The translations under genes and the position numbers were made by a program. From contig LT629952.1 of the NCBI GenBank assembly GCA_900104565.1, positions 434,001 to 498,000 on the forward strand: DNA of 64,000 bases, read 5' to 3'. The DNA comes from Ruminococcaceae bacterium Marseille-P2935. Its GTDB lineage: Bacteria > Bacillota > Clostridia > Oscillospirales > Ruminococcaceae. Of this stretch, positions 14,042-23,054 are shown piece after piece; positions within the stretch are counted from its first letter, which is position 1; each line of letters begins with the position of its first letter. The notes below the pieces were generated by a model. It had not been told where the DNA came from and did no database searches. It was given only the letters and a program-made list of their open reading frames with translations.

Positions 14042-14091
14042 ATTGTAACCCCCAGCACTATTATTAACTTTAAAATATCTCAGAAAATTCC

Positions 14092-14122
14092 ATGGTATGA
14101 ACACCCTTTAGAAATAGTATTC
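14092..14122 (-). promoter_or_regulatory. Sigma-E-like promoter of cwlD
   Basis: On the minus strand GAATACTA (consensus GHATANTT, 7 of 8) and CATACCAT (consensus CATACAHT, 7 of 8) are separated by 15 bases, about 50 bases before the start codon. cwlD is a known sigma-E target in B. subtilis, so sequence and expectation agree. Confidence 0.7.
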
Positions 14123-14320
14123 ATTTATTTTGGTTTACATGTAGAGATTTAAAAATTTATGGGAAAGGAATAAAAAACAGAAGCTTCAATTGTTTTGAAT
14201 AAAGCATAATAAAATTATGTTTGTGAAGTGCAAAAGGAAGAGCGTTTTTATGATAGTGTTAAGTACCTAGTTTTTATTAAGTTTTCTATTTAGTTCGTTT
14301 GCAATATTTAAAAATTACAT

Positions 14321-14353
14321 AAAAAAACCGTTTGCAACAGCAAACGGTTTTTT
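14321..14353 (-). terminator. Terminator of the tRNA cluster
   Basis: AAACCGTTTGC / GCAAACGGTTT with a 4-base loop, followed on the minus strand by T-rich sequence, directly after the tRNA-Cys gene. Confidence 0.88.
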
Positions 14354-14355
14354 GC

Positions 14356-14430
14356 TGGAGGCGCCGACCAGATTTGAACTGGTGAATCAGGGTTTTGCAG
14401 ACCCGTGCCTTACCACTTGGCTACGGCGCC
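14356..14430 (-). tRNA. tRNA-Cys (GCA)
   Basis: 75 bases including an encoded CCA. The acceptor GGCGCCG pairs with CGGCGCC, the anticodon loop is CTGCAAA, and the T arm has GTTCAAATC. Last gene of a five-tRNA cluster read leftward and followed by a terminator. Confidence 0.97.
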
Positions 14431-14480
14431 AGTTATAGAAAAAGGTACTTTATTTTCATAAAGCACCTTTTCACGTCTTG

Positions 14481-14556
14481 TGGAGCGGGTTACGAGGCTC
14501 GAACTCGCTACCTCCACCTTGGCAAGGTGGCGCTCTACCAGATGAGCTAAACCCGC
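14481..14556 (-). tRNA. tRNA-Gly (GCC)
   Basis: 76 bases with encoded CCA; acceptor GCGGGTT, anticodon loop TTGCCAA, T loop GTTCGAGCC. Fourth in the cluster. Confidence 0.97.
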
Positions 14557-14559
14557 ATA

Positions 14560-14635
<76 letters not shown>

Positions 14636-14640
14636 ACAAA

Positions 14641-14717
14641 TGGCGACCCGGATGGGGTTCGAACCCACGACCTCTAGCGTGACAGGCTAGCGTTCTAACC
14701 AACTGAACTACCGGGCC
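14641..14717 (-). tRNA. tRNA-Asp (GTC)
   Basis: 77 bases with encoded CCA; acceptor GGCCCGG, anticodon loop CTGTCAC, T arm GTTCGAACC. Second in the cluster. Confidence 0.97.
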
Positions 14718-14720
14718 ATA

Positions 14721-14796
14721 TGGTGGGAACAACAGGGCTCGAACCTGTGACCCTCTGCTTGTAAGGCAGATGCTCTCCCAGCTGAGCTATGCTCCC
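14721..14796 (-). tRNA. tRNA-Val (TAC)
   Basis: 76 bases with encoded CCA; acceptor GGGAGCA, anticodon loop CTTACAA, T arm GTTCGAGCC. First in the cluster; the 3-5 base spacing to the next tRNA implies one primary transcript. Confidence 0.97.
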
Positions 14797-15018
14797 ATAC
14801 CATTTTCGCTTTAAAGAAGTTTTTGTTTCCCTCAGCGACGTATTTTATTATACTATATCAAAATATGAAAGTCAACACCTTTTTAAAAAAATTACTCGAA
14901 TTTTGACATTTAAATACTCCCCTTCCATATAATAAAATGGGTGAACCATTGTTTTTCACATGGAAATACGAGAATAATAATGGAAAGGTACTGATCAAAC
15001 TAATAGGAGATTTTTTAC

Positions 15019-15450
15019 ATGATACAGCAAGATATTTATTTGCTACAGCAAGTTTATCAAAATGCAATAATAGGAAGTGATGCGGTAGGTCATCTGATTT
15101 CTAAGTCCACTGATTCTGAGTTAATTAAAAATATGACTTCGCGGATGTTTGAATATAAACGCATTGCTCAAAAAGCAGTGCAACAGCTTGCAGTCTACCA
15201 TATGGTACCAAAACCACTACCTGCCATGAAAAAAGCCGCAATTATCTCTGGAATAGGAATCAACACACTCTTTAATGTTAAAAGCAGCCACCTTGCAGAA
15301 CTTTTAATGAATGGTAACACCATGGGGATTATTGCCATTACCAAACAGCTTAATCAAGCCTCTGGCTGTTCAGGACAAGCCATTGCTTTAGGGAATGAAC
15401 TGCTGCAGTTGGAGTATAGTTATCTTGAATCTAATAAAATATTTTTATAA
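15019..15450 (+). CDS. Hypothetical helical protein, ferritin-like bundle pattern
   Basis: A 143-aa soluble protein with GGAG nine bases before the ATG. It looks all-helical: MIQQDIYLLQQVYQNAIIGSDAVGHL, then ELIKNMTSRMFEYKRIAQKA, a middle segment with Gly and Ser (HLAELLMNGNTMGIIAITKQLNQ) and a C-terminal helix. Short proteins of this pattern in Clostridia resemble DUF2383/ferritin-like bundles, but metal-binding E-x2-H pairs are not evident. It stands alone on the plus strand between the tRNA cluster and comEA, so context gives no role. Confidence 0.65.
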   Translation: MIQQDIYLLQQVYQNAIIGSDAVGHLISKSTDSELIKNMTSRMFEYKRIAQKAVQQLAVYHMVPKPLPAMKKAAIISGIGINTLFNVKSSHLAELLMNGNTMGIIAITKQLNQASGCSGQAIALGNELLQLEYSYLESNKIFL

Positions 15451-15496
15451 AAAATAAATAATAATATCATTCATGTTCATTCTATTCTGGAACGCG

Positions 15497-15961
15497 CTAA
15501 ACCGTTACATGTGGACGTATTTGCTCCATTTTCTTTTCTCCGATTCCATTTACTTCAATTAATTGTTCAACCGAAGTAAACTTTCCGCCAATGCTTTCTC
15601 GGTATATTATAATTTTTTTAGCAGTCACTTCTCCAATACCTGGCAGTGCCATAAAATCAAACATGGTAGCTTGATTGATATTTATTATGCTTCCCTCCGG
15701 CAATTTGGATATTACAGGATTCTCCCCCGCTTCTGGTGGCACGTAGGAAGGAGTTTTGGGGAAACTGTAGCGTGATTCTTCAGAAGGGCTTGCAGCGGAT
15801 TCAGGCGGTGGTGCAGTACTGCTGTGTACAGTTTCCAATTCTGTTTGTATGGTTGGCAGTGGATTATAATAAATACCGGGGACATTTGCTGAAATCCAAT
15901 AAAAAACAAGTGCAACTATAAAAACACTGGTAAAAATGAAGAAAATATATTTTCCATTCAT
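15497..15961 (-). CDS. comEA: ComEA-like helix-hairpin-helix DNA-binding protein
   Basis: The 154-aa protein starts at 15961 (MNGKYIFFI, GAGG upstream) with one membrane anchor (about 5-24), a proline/serine-rich linker (about 40-85) and a C-terminal ComEA HhH domain with the tandem hairpins (ININQATMFDFMALPGIGEVTAKKII and FTSVEQLIEVNGIGEKKMEQI). ComEA binds incoming DNA at the cell surface during transformation. The SLBB domain seen in some homologues is missing. comEC and other competence genes are not adjacent, so it could also serve as a general cell-surface DNA-binding protein. Confidence 0.85.
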   Translation of the reverse strand: MNGKYIFFIFTSVFIVALVFYWISANVPGIYYNPLPTIQTELETVHSSTAPPPESAASPSEESRYSFPKTPSYVPPEAGENPVISKLPEGSIININQATMFDFMALPGIGEVTAKKIIIYRESIGGKFTSVEQLIEVNGIGEKKMEQIRPHVTV

Positions 15962-15980
15962 ATGTAAGACCTCAAATGTC

Positions 15981-16008
15981 AAAAAGGCGGGCATACGCCC
16001 GCCTTTTT
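15981..16008 (-). terminator. Terminator after the transketolase genes
   Basis: Stem GGCGGGC / GCCCGCC with a 4-base loop and a run of T on either strand; ends the minus-strand transketolase transcript and lies just upstream of comEA. Confidence 0.9.
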
Positions 16009-16033
16009 ACTGTTGTTTTTATGCACCTAACAG

Positions 16034-16984
16034 CTATTTCCTGTTGGTAACCAACTCTTTGGCACGGGCTGCAATATCAGGAGCAGTCAAACCAAAACGT
16101 TTTAACAGTTCTTCACCATTTCCAGAATATCCAAATTCATCCTGAATTCCAATTTTAAATACTGGTACAGGGCAACTTGTGCACACCACTTCAGAAACAG
16201 CCTCGCCCAGGCCGCCAATTACGGTGTGTTCTTCCACAGTCAACAGCAGACCGGTTTCTTTTGCTGCTTTTATAATAATGTCGCGGTCAATCGGCTTAAT
16301 GGTATGAATATTGATCACTCTTGCACTAATCCCATCCGCCTTTAAAATCTCGGCTGCTTTTACGGCCTCATAGTTAACAGGACCAGTTGCAATAATGGTA
16401 ATATCTTTACCGTCAACCAGTTGAATCCCCTTACCAAGCTCAAATTTGTAAGTGTCCGGATTATTAAATACCGGTGTAGCCAAACGGGCGAATCTCATAT
16501 AAACCGGGCCAACATACTCAACAGCAGCAGCTACAGCAGCTTTTGCTTCAATATCGTCAGCAGGGTTGATAATAGTCATGCCCGGAATAGTACGCATCAG
16601 TGCAATGTCTTCGCAGCACTGATGGGTTGCACCGTCTTCACCTACCGAAATGCCGGCGTGGGTAGCACCGATCTTTACATTTAAGTGAGGGTAACCAATC
16701 GAGTTACGGACCTGCTCGAACGCACGGCCAGCTGCAAACATTGCAAAAGTGCTGACAAAAGGTATATATCCGCAAGTAGAAGCACCTGCTGCCACACCGG
16801 TCATATTGCATTCGGCAATACCACAGTCAAAATGGCGCTCAGGGTGTGCTTTCATAAAAATGTCGGTTTTTGTTGCTTTAGCAAGGTCAGCGTCAAACAC
16901 AATCAGGTTAGGATATTGATCAGCCAGAGCTGTTATGGCCTCACCATAGCTCTGACGGGTTGCTTTTTTTACCACATCAGCCAT
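16034..16984 (-). CDS. Transketolase, C-terminal (pyrimidine-binding) subunit
   Basis: A 316-aa protein matching the second half of transketolase: pyrimidine-binding domain (PNLIVFDADLAKATKT, IAECNMTGVAAG with the catalytic Glu region) and C-terminal transketolase domain (DGKDITIIATGPVNYEAVKAA, TVEEHTVIGGLGEAVSE). It pairs with the N-terminal subunit one base upstream to make the split enzyme common in Clostridia. Together they move two-carbon units in the non-oxidative pentose phosphate pathway. GGAGG precedes the ATG. Confidence 0.95.
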   Translation of the reverse strand: MADVVKKATRQSYGEAITALADQYPNLIVFDADLAKATKTDIFMKAHPERHFDCGIAECNMTGVAAGASTCGYIPFVSTFAMFAAGRAFEQVRNSIGYPHLNVKIGATHAGISVGEDGATHQCCEDIALMRTIPGMTIINPADDIEAKAAVAAAVEYVGPVYMRFARLATPVFNNPDTYKFELGKGIQLVDGKDITIIATGPVNYEAVKAAEILKADGISARVINIHTIKPIDRDIIIKAAKETGLLLTVEEHTVIGGLGEAVSEVVCTSCPVPVFKIGIQDEFGYSGNGEELLKRFGLTAPDIAARAKELVTNRK

Positions 16985-16985
16985 C

Positions 16986-17831
16986 TTACTTTACCTCCAA
17001 GCTATTCAGAATTGCATGCAAGTCGTCCATAGCAATTTTAAACTGCTCATCGTTGGGCGGGTTGCCATGCCAGGCCGGGTTATTTTCCATAAAGGATACA
17101 CCTTTACCCTTAGTAGATTTAGAGATAATAGCAGTTGGCATGCCCTTAGTTTTCTTAGCAGTTTCGTAAGCATTTTCAATCTGGTCAAAGTCATGTCCAT
17201 TAATGGTAATCACATTCCAGCCAAATGCTTTGAACTTCTCATCAATGGGTTCAACAGAGCAAACGTCAGAAACCTTGCCATCAATTTGAAGTCCATTAGA
17301 ATCTACTACGATGCATAAATTATCCAATTTGCGATGACCTGCAAACATTGCAGCTTCCCAAACTTGGCCTTCCTGAATTTCACCATCGCCCAATGCAGCA
17401 TATACGCGGTAGGATTTACCACTGATTTTTCCAGCTAAAGCCATACCACAAGCGGCAGAAATCCCCTGCCCTAATGAACCGGTAGACATGTCGATACCAG
17501 GGGTATGTTTCATATCCGGATGCCCCTGCAGCATGCGACCCGCTTTTCGAAGTCCCAGAAGTTCCTCGTATGGGAAGTATCCTTTTAATGCAAGGGCGGT
17601 ATAAAGTGCAGGAGCACAATGACCTTTGGACAATACAAAACGGTCCCGGTCCTCCCACTTGGGATCCTCCGGCTTAATATTCATTTCATGGAAATAGAGA
17701 TATGCAAGTATGTCGGAGATGGACAGCGAGCCGCCCGGGTGTCCGGAGTTTGCGCTGTGAATTGCCTCAACCGCACCAATTCTAATCCGGCAGGCTTTCT
17801 CTGACAACTCTCTTTTGAGTGCTTCGTTCAT
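16986..17831 (-). CDS. Transketolase, N-terminal (ThDP-binding) subunit
   Basis: A 281-aa protein with the thiamine diphosphate site motif GDGEIQEGQVWEAAM (about 148-163), the N-terminal HSANSGHPGGSLS stretch and the SKGHCAPALY segment. It is the first half of split transketolase; the partner gene starts one base after its stop, so both are made in equal amounts. TAGGAGG precedes the ATG. Confidence 0.95.
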   Translation of the reverse strand: MNEALKRELSEKACRIRIGAVEAIHSANSGHPGGSLSISDILAYLYFHEMNIKPEDPKWEDRDRFVLSKGHCAPALYTALALKGYFPYEELLGLRKAGRMLQGHPDMKHTPGIDMSTGSLGQGISAACGMALAGKISGKSYRVYAALGDGEIQEGQVWEAAMFAGHRKLDNLCIVVDSNGLQIDGKVSDVCSVEPIDEKFKAFGWNVITINGHDFDQIENAYETAKKTKGMPTAIISKSTKGKGVSFMENNPAWHGNPPNDEQFKIAMDDLHAILNSLEVK

Positions 17832-17845
17832 TCCAACTTTTCCTC

Positions 17846-18664
17846 CTATATTTTTCTCACTATATTATGTTCGATATACTCTACCGTATCGGCCAGAGCA
17901 CCATCGACACAATGGCAAACAACTGCGGTGGCTAGTTTTTTTATATCATCCGGCGCGTTAGCCGGTACAATCGCAACCCCCGCTGACTGGAGCATGTCCA
18001 GGTCATTATAATAATCGCCTACAGCAATAACATGGTTATGCGCAATACCAAGTTCTTCGGCTAATTTAGTCAACGCTTTTCCTTTGGTAACACCCTTCGG
18101 AATCATTTCTACCAAACAAGCGCCGGTTGGAACCACATCAACCCCAGGAAAATCCTGAGCTTGAAGCCAGGACACCAGCTCTACACGCTGATGCTCGTGA
18201 CAGATAAACAAAACTTTGTACCAATCCCCATCCAGCTCTTCCAAATTTCCTTTAGTTGCCGGACGACTTATAAGCGGTACAATATCAGGCATTGGGGAGT
18301 TGGTTACATCATAATAATACTTGTCCTGCAGCACATTCGTCAAGAGATGGGGGTATTGTAACCAAATTTTTTTGATATATTCCTTAGTAGCCTTTGGTAA
18401 AAACAGAGCTGAAATTTCTTTTTCTAACCGATAATTATACACACTGCCGCCATTGTGATGCAAAGAAGGTGCATTGATTGGCAGCTGTTCAGCCACAAAC
18501 CGTGCAGCCTCTGGTGAGCGGCCAGATACAATTGTAAACAAGCCACCCTCCTTTGTAAAATATTGTAGTGCATCAATATTCGCTTGCGGCAAAACATATT
18601 GATCGGTAATTAAAGTTCCATCAATATCGCTGGCAATTAGAATACCAGAAAATTTTTTGGGCAT
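17846..18664 (-). CDS. HAD-superfamily (Cof-type) phosphatase
   Basis: A 272-aa protein with HAD motif I ASDIDGTLITD (about 11-21), motif II SGRSPEAARF, Lys motif KGVTKGKAL and motif IV VGDYYNDLDML. The large C2B cap between motifs II and III marks the Cof subfamily, which dephosphorylates sugar phosphates or cofactors; substrate unknown. It lies 14 bases upstream of the transketolase genes, which suggests co-transcription and perhaps a sugar-phosphate role. Confidence 0.92.
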   Translation of the reverse strand: MPKKFSGILIASDIDGTLITDQYVLPQANIDALQYFTKEGGLFTIVSGRSPEAARFVAEQLPINAPSLHHNGGSVYNYRLEKEISALFLPKATKEYIKKIWLQYPHLLTNVLQDKYYYDVTNSPMPDIVPLISRPATKGNLEELDGDWYKVLFICHEHQRVELVSWLQAQDFPGVDVVPTGACLVEMIPKGVTKGKALTKLAEELGIAHNHVIAVGDYYNDLDMLQSAGVAIVPANAPDDIKKLATAVVCHCVDGALADTVEYIEHNIVRKI

Positions 18665-18685
18665 GTTTCAACTCCTATTATAAAT

Positions 18686-19600
18686 TTACACCCCACGAAG
18701 AGTTGCTAAAAAGCGATCAAAATAATCTGGCAAAGGGGTGGTAAATTCCATGTATTCGCCAGTAGCAGGATGTTTAAAACCTAATGTACGGGCATGCAGG
18801 CACTGGCCATTTAATTCCTGTATCACTTTTTTAGGACCATACACCGGGTCACCCGCAATTGGATGGTTTAAATAAGCTAAATGCACACGGATTTGGTGGG
18901 TGCGCCCGGTTTCAAGCTGAAGACTAAGATGGGTAAACCCCATGTATCGCTGCAAAACAGTAAAGTAAGTGGTAGCATCCCTGGCATTTTTATTTGTTAC
19001 ACACATTTTTTTTCGATCTACCGGATGCCTGCCAATTGGCAAATGAATTGTTCCATTGTCTTCTTTTATAGTTCCATAAGCCACAGCTTCATAAATGCGT
19101 GTAAAGGTATGTTCCTTCACCTGCTCTGCCAAGGCTAGATGTGCCTGATCGTTCTTAGCAACCATCAGCAAACCACTGGTGTCTTTGTCAATTCGGTGTA
19201 CAATACCCGGCCTTAAAACCCCGTTAATTCCTGACAAGCTGTTTTTACAATGAAACATAAGTGCATTTACCAATGTTCCGGAAAAATTGCCTGGAGCTGG
19301 GTGTACAACCATACCTTTGGGTTTGTTAACTACTAGTAGGTCCGAATCTTCATACACAATGTCCAAGGGAATATTTTCAGCAACAATGTTCAATTCCTTT
19401 GGCTCTGGCACAGTTAATGTGATAACATCATTGGGCTTTAAACGATAATTTTTAGCAACGGTTTTGCCACAAACCAGCACCTGTTCGTCTTCACACAGTT
19501 TTTGAACTGCGGAACGGGTAAGCGTATCCACCTGGGAGGTTAGATAACTGTCTATTCTCTGATCGACATCTTCTGATTTTGCGTAAAACTGTTGTTCCAT
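18686..19600 (-). CDS. rluD: 23S rRNA pseudouridine synthase RluD family
   Basis: The 304-aa protein has an N-terminal S4 domain (QRIDSYLTSQVDTLTRSAVQKL) and the synthase domain with catalytic motif HRIDKDTSGLL (about 135-146) and the GRTHQIRVHLAYLNHPIAGD signature. RluD-type enzymes modify helix 69 of 23S rRNA. It follows lspA by 39 bases, the arrangement ileS-lspA-rluD typical of Firmicutes. B. subtilis calls the equivalent ylyB. Confidence 0.93.
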   Translation of the reverse strand: MEQQFYAKSEDVDQRIDSYLTSQVDTLTRSAVQKLCEDEQVLVCGKTVAKNYRLKPNDVITLTVPEPKELNIVAENIPLDIVYEDSDLLVVNKPKGMVVHPAPGNFSGTLVNALMFHCKNSLSGINGVLRPGIVHRIDKDTSGLLMVAKNDQAHLALAEQVKEHTFTRIYEAVAYGTIKEDNGTIHLPIGRHPVDRKKMCVTNKNARDATTYFTVLQRYMGFTHLSLQLETGRTHQIRVHLAYLNHPIAGDPVYGPKKVIQELNGQCLHARTLGFKHPATGEYMEFTTPLPDYFDRFLATLRGV

Positions 19601-19639
19601 AAAAATTATATCACCTTTAAATTACATTGAAAATAAAGT

Positions 19640-20161
19640 CTACTTATTTTCAAGCTCACCTTCTGTTAGTTTTTTAGGCTGAGCCACATTTGCTATAGTT
19701 TTTTCTTTTTTACCATCTATAAAGATTACATAGATAAACAGTAGAATAGTACCAATGACTACACAGCAGTCTGCAAAATTAAATACCGGGAAATTAAATA
19801 GCGGAGTAATATCAATAAAATCTACTACAAACTTGCGGAAAATACGATCCACCAGGTTGCCGGCCCCACCACCAATTAACAGCATTAAACTTATAATCAT
19901 AAGCGGATGGCGGAACTTTTGCATAACCAGCAGAATTATACCTGCAATCAGTACAATTCCTGTTAATCCAATCAAAAAAAAGGTTTTTTGCTGTAAAATT
20001 CCAAATGCTGCGCCATAATTTTCTACATAAGTAAAGTTTAAAATTCCGGGAATCACCTGCATGGTGTATACTGGCGCCAGCTGGTTCAGTGCCCAAACCT
20101 TGATCAATTGGTCGATAACTACCAACAGCGCTGCACCGGCTAAAGCGAGATAACTAAACAT
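19640..20161 (-). CDS. lspA: Lipoprotein signal peptidase (signal peptidase II)
   Basis: A 173-aa protein with four membrane helices and both catalytic aspartate motifs: NLVDRI (first Asp, in GGGAGNLVDRIFRKFVVDF) and FNFADCCVVIG (second Asp). It removes signal peptides from prolipoproteins in the membrane. The ATG at 20161 (MFSYLALAG) is chosen because GGAGG lies four bases upstream; the frame extends to 20206 without a ribosome site. Confidence 0.96.
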   Translation of the reverse strand: MFSYLALAGAALLVVIDQLIKVWALNQLAPVYTMQVIPGILNFTYVENYGAAFGILQQKTFFLIGLTGIVLIAGIILLVMQKFRHPLMIISLMLLIGGGAGNLVDRIFRKFVVDFIDITPLFNFPVFNFADCCVVIGTILLFIYVIFIDGKKEKTIANVAQPKKLTEGELENK

Positions 20162-20180
20162 AGATCCTCCAACTTTAATT

Positions 20181-20213
20181 TTGCGGTGCGCCACAAAAGG
20201 TGACACACCGCAA
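20181..20213 (-). other. Hairpin between ileS and lspA
   Basis: TTGCGGTG and CACCGCAA can pair across a 17-base loop, directly after the ileS stop. The run of T on the minus strand is weak, so a partial terminator or processing site is more likely than a full stop. Confidence 0.4.
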
Positions 20214-20222
20214 AATAATTTT

Positions 20223-23015
20223 TTATTTTACAATTGCAGCACATCTTGCACAAAGGGTTGGATGATCCTTATCCTGGCCAACAGTATCACTGTAAACCCA
20301 GCAGCGTTCACATTTTTCACCAGACGCTTTTGTAACCGTTACAGTCATGCCTTCTACATCACCCTGGAACTCCCCTTTGCCATCTTTCAAAATTTCCACT
20401 TGGGAAACAATAAAGACAGTAGTCAGCTCTTCTTCCACAGTTTTTACAAAATCAAACAACTCTCCATCACAATAAAGAGTCACTTTAGCTTCTAATGCCT
20501 TACCAATAACCTTAGCACCACGTGCTGTTTCTAAAGCTTTGTTCACATCATCCCGAAGGGTATGAATACGATCCCATTTTTTCAAGAACTGCTCATCCTG
20601 ATGAATAGCAGATACTTTTGGCATTTCATTAAACATAACCGATTCAGAATCCATTTTACCGTCAGATGGAACAAAAGACCATATCTCCTCGGCAGTGTAC
20701 GGAATAATCGGAGCAATTAGGCGGGTTAGGCCGCTTAAGATCAAATAAATTGCACTCTGCGCACAGCGGCGTTCTTTTCCATTGGTACGCTCACAATATA
20801 AGCGGTCTTTAATCACATCCAGATAGAAATTGGACATATCAATGGTGCAGAAATTATGAACTGCATGGAAAGCTACATGGAAATCAAAGCTTTCATAAGC
20901 AGAACGAACCTTTTCTGTAAGAATATTTAACTGAATTAATGCCCAACGATCCAATTCGGTAAGTTCATCAAAAGGTACCATATCTTTCGATGGGTCAAAA
21001 TCGTAAATGTTTCCCAGAATGTAACGTGCCGTGTTACGGATTTTACGGTATTGCTCGGAAAGCTGTTTTAAAATATCTTTCGAAATACGAATATCGGCAT
21101 GGTAGTCAGAGGAAGCTACCCATAAACGTAAGATGTCAGCACCATATTCTTTAATAATATCCTCAGGCAAAATACCATTTCCAAGTGATTTGGACATTTT
21201 CTTGCCTTCCCCGTCAACAACCCAGCCATGGGTGCAAACAGCTTTGTAGGGTGCAGCGCCCATAGCAGCAACAGCGGTAAGCAGCGAGGATTGGAACCAA
21301 CCACGATATTGATCAGCACCTTCGAGATAAAGGTCTGCCGGCCAATGAGCTTCATCACCACGCTCTGTTAGGGTAGAAGCATGGGTGACACCAGAGTCAA
21401 ACCAAACATCCATAATATCTTTTTCTTTGGTAAAATGTTTACCGCCGCAGTATGGGCAGGTAAACCCTTCTGGAAGAATCTCCTCTGTCGATTTTATATA
21501 CCAGGCGTCGGAGCCTTCCTTGCGGAACAGATTAGAAACAGCCTGTATGCTCTCGTCGGTAACAATATATTTGCCACAGTCATCGCAATAGAAAATAGGA
21601 ATAGGTACGCCCCAAACCCTTTGACGAGAAATACACCAGTCACTGCGGTCACGCACCATGCCGGTGATTCTTCCCTCACCCCATTCCGGAATCCACTGAA
21701 CGTTTTGAATCGCCTTAACCGTATCTTCTTTAAAATCCTCCACTGAGCAGAACCACTGCTCGGTAGCACGGAAAAGAATAGGGCTCTTGCAACGCCAGCA
21801 ATGCGGATATTGATGGATAATTTTTTGCAGTGCAAAAAGTGCGCCGGTTTCTTCCAAATGGATGGCGATGGCTTTGTTTGCAGCATCGGTAGTAAGACCA
21901 GCAAATTGACCGGCCTCTTGTGTTAAAACGCCTTTATCGTCCACAGGTACAATGATTGGAATTTCGGGATAGTGGTTGACACAAACCTCAAAGTCCTCTA
22001 CGCCATGGCCAGGTGCAGTATGAACACAGCCGGTACCGCTTTCAAGTGTTACATGATCACCCAAAATAATAGGTGATACGCGGTCAAGGAAAGGATGACG
22101 ATAGGTGATATATTCCAGTTCCGTTCCAAGCATAGTGCCTACAACTTCATAATCCTCAATTTTTGCTGCTGCCATTGCAGAAGGCATAAGTTCGGTTGCC
22201 ATAACATAGTATTCGTCGTTTGCTTTTACAATACTATATTCATAGGCCGCACCCAGGCAGATGGCAAGGTTGCCTGGTAAGGTCCAGGTTGTCGTGGTCC
22301 AAATAACAAAATATACTTTAGAGGGATCAATTCCCATAGCTGAAAATTTACCCTTATCATCCACCACATTAAACTTTACATAAATAGAATGGCAGGGATC
22401 CTCTTCGTACTCAATCTCTGCTTCGGCCAGAGCAGTATTACAGGTTGGGCACCAGTAAACAGGTTTTAAGCCCTTATAAATATACCCTTTTTTTGCCATT
22501 TCACCAAAAATTTCAATTTGCTTTGCTTCAAATTCAGGCTTTAATGTCAAATATGGGTCTTCATAGTTGCCCAATGAGCCTAAGCGTTTGAATGAATCCC
22601 GCTGCTGATCAACATAGCTTAATGCAAATTCACGGCATCTTTCACGCAGTTCAACAGGAGAAAGTTTTGACTGATCACCTCCAATTTTTTTACGTGCCTT
22701 TAACTCAATTGGAAGTCCGTGAGTGTCCCAGCCAGGAATATAAGGGGCTTTATACCCCATCATGTTTTTGCTGCGGACGATAATATCTTTCAGCACCTTG
22801 TTCAGCGCAGTACCAAGATGAATATCTCCGTTTGCATACGGCGGGCCATCATGCAAAACATAAAGGGGTTTTCCATTGTTTTTTTCAATCATCTTGTAAT
22901 AGCGCCGAGTCTCTTCCCAGTTTTTCAGCATTTCTGGTTCACGCTGGGGCAGGGCTGCCCGCATCTGAAAATCAGTTTTAGGCAGATTCATCGTCTGGTT
23001 ATAATCTTGTGCCAT
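20223..23015 (-). CDS. ileS: Isoleucyl-tRNA synthetase
   Basis: A 930-aa class I synthetase with HLGT (HIGH motif, 66-69), editing CP1 domain (WTTTTWTLPGNLAICLG; GCVHTAPGHGVEDF), KMSKS motif in KKMSKSLGNG (about 596) and a C-terminal zinc finger (CERCWVYSDTVG ... CARC). It charges tRNA-Ile. Only 39 bases separate it from divIVA, so no T-box leader is present between them and it probably shares a transcript with the division genes. Confidence 0.98.
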   Translation of the reverse strand: MAQDYNQTMNLPKTDFQMRAALPQREPEMLKNWEETRRYYKMIEKNNGKPLYVLHDGPPYANGDIHLGTALNKVLKDIIVRSKNMMGYKAPYIPGWDTHGLPIELKARKKIGGDQSKLSPVELRERCREFALSYVDQQRDSFKRLGSLGNYEDPYLTLKPEFEAKQIEIFGEMAKKGYIYKGLKPVYWCPTCNTALAEAEIEYEEDPCHSIYVKFNVVDDKGKFSAMGIDPSKVYFVIWTTTTWTLPGNLAICLGAAYEYSIVKANDEYYVMATELMPSAMAAAKIEDYEVVGTMLGTELEYITYRHPFLDRVSPIILGDHVTLESGTGCVHTAPGHGVEDFEVCVNHYPEIPIIVPVDDKGVLTQEAGQFAGLTTDAANKAIAIHLEETGALFALQKIIHQYPHCWRCKSPILFRATEQWFCSVEDFKEDTVKAIQNVQWIPEWGEGRITGMVRDRSDWCISRQRVWGVPIPIFYCDDCGKYIVTDESIQAVSNLFRKEGSDAWYIKSTEEILPEGFTCPYCGGKHFTKEKDIMDVWFDSGVTHASTLTERGDEAHWPADLYLEGADQYRGWFQSSLLTAVAAMGAAPYKAVCTHGWVVDGEGKKMSKSLGNGILPEDIIKEYGADILRLWVASSDYHADIRISKDILKQLSEQYRKIRNTARYILGNIYDFDPSKDMVPFDELTELDRWALIQLNILTEKVRSAYESFDFHVAFHAVHNFCTIDMSNFYLDVIKDRLYCERTNGKERRCAQSAIYLILSGLTRLIAPIIPYTAEEIWSFVPSDGKMDSESVMFNEMPKVSAIHQDEQFLKKWDRIHTLRDDVNKALETARGAKVIGKALEAKVTLYCDGELFDFVKTVEEELTTVFIVSQVEILKDGKGEFQGDVEGMTVTVTKASGEKCERCWVYSDTVGQDKDHPTLCARCAAIVK

Positions 23016-23054
23016 CTATTTTTTCTCCTTGTTCAGTGAAGTTCAAACTAAAAA

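Noticed and set aside
13850-14104. 84-aa frame as an independent small membrane protein
   Set aside because: Its last part reads TIIIDPGHGG, the start of an amidase, and the core is repeated at the beginning of the 3' cwlD piece; it is the 5' part of a split gene with a short read-through.
23016-23054. T-box leader for ileS
   Set aside because: Only 39 bases separate divIVA from ileS, too short for a T-box.
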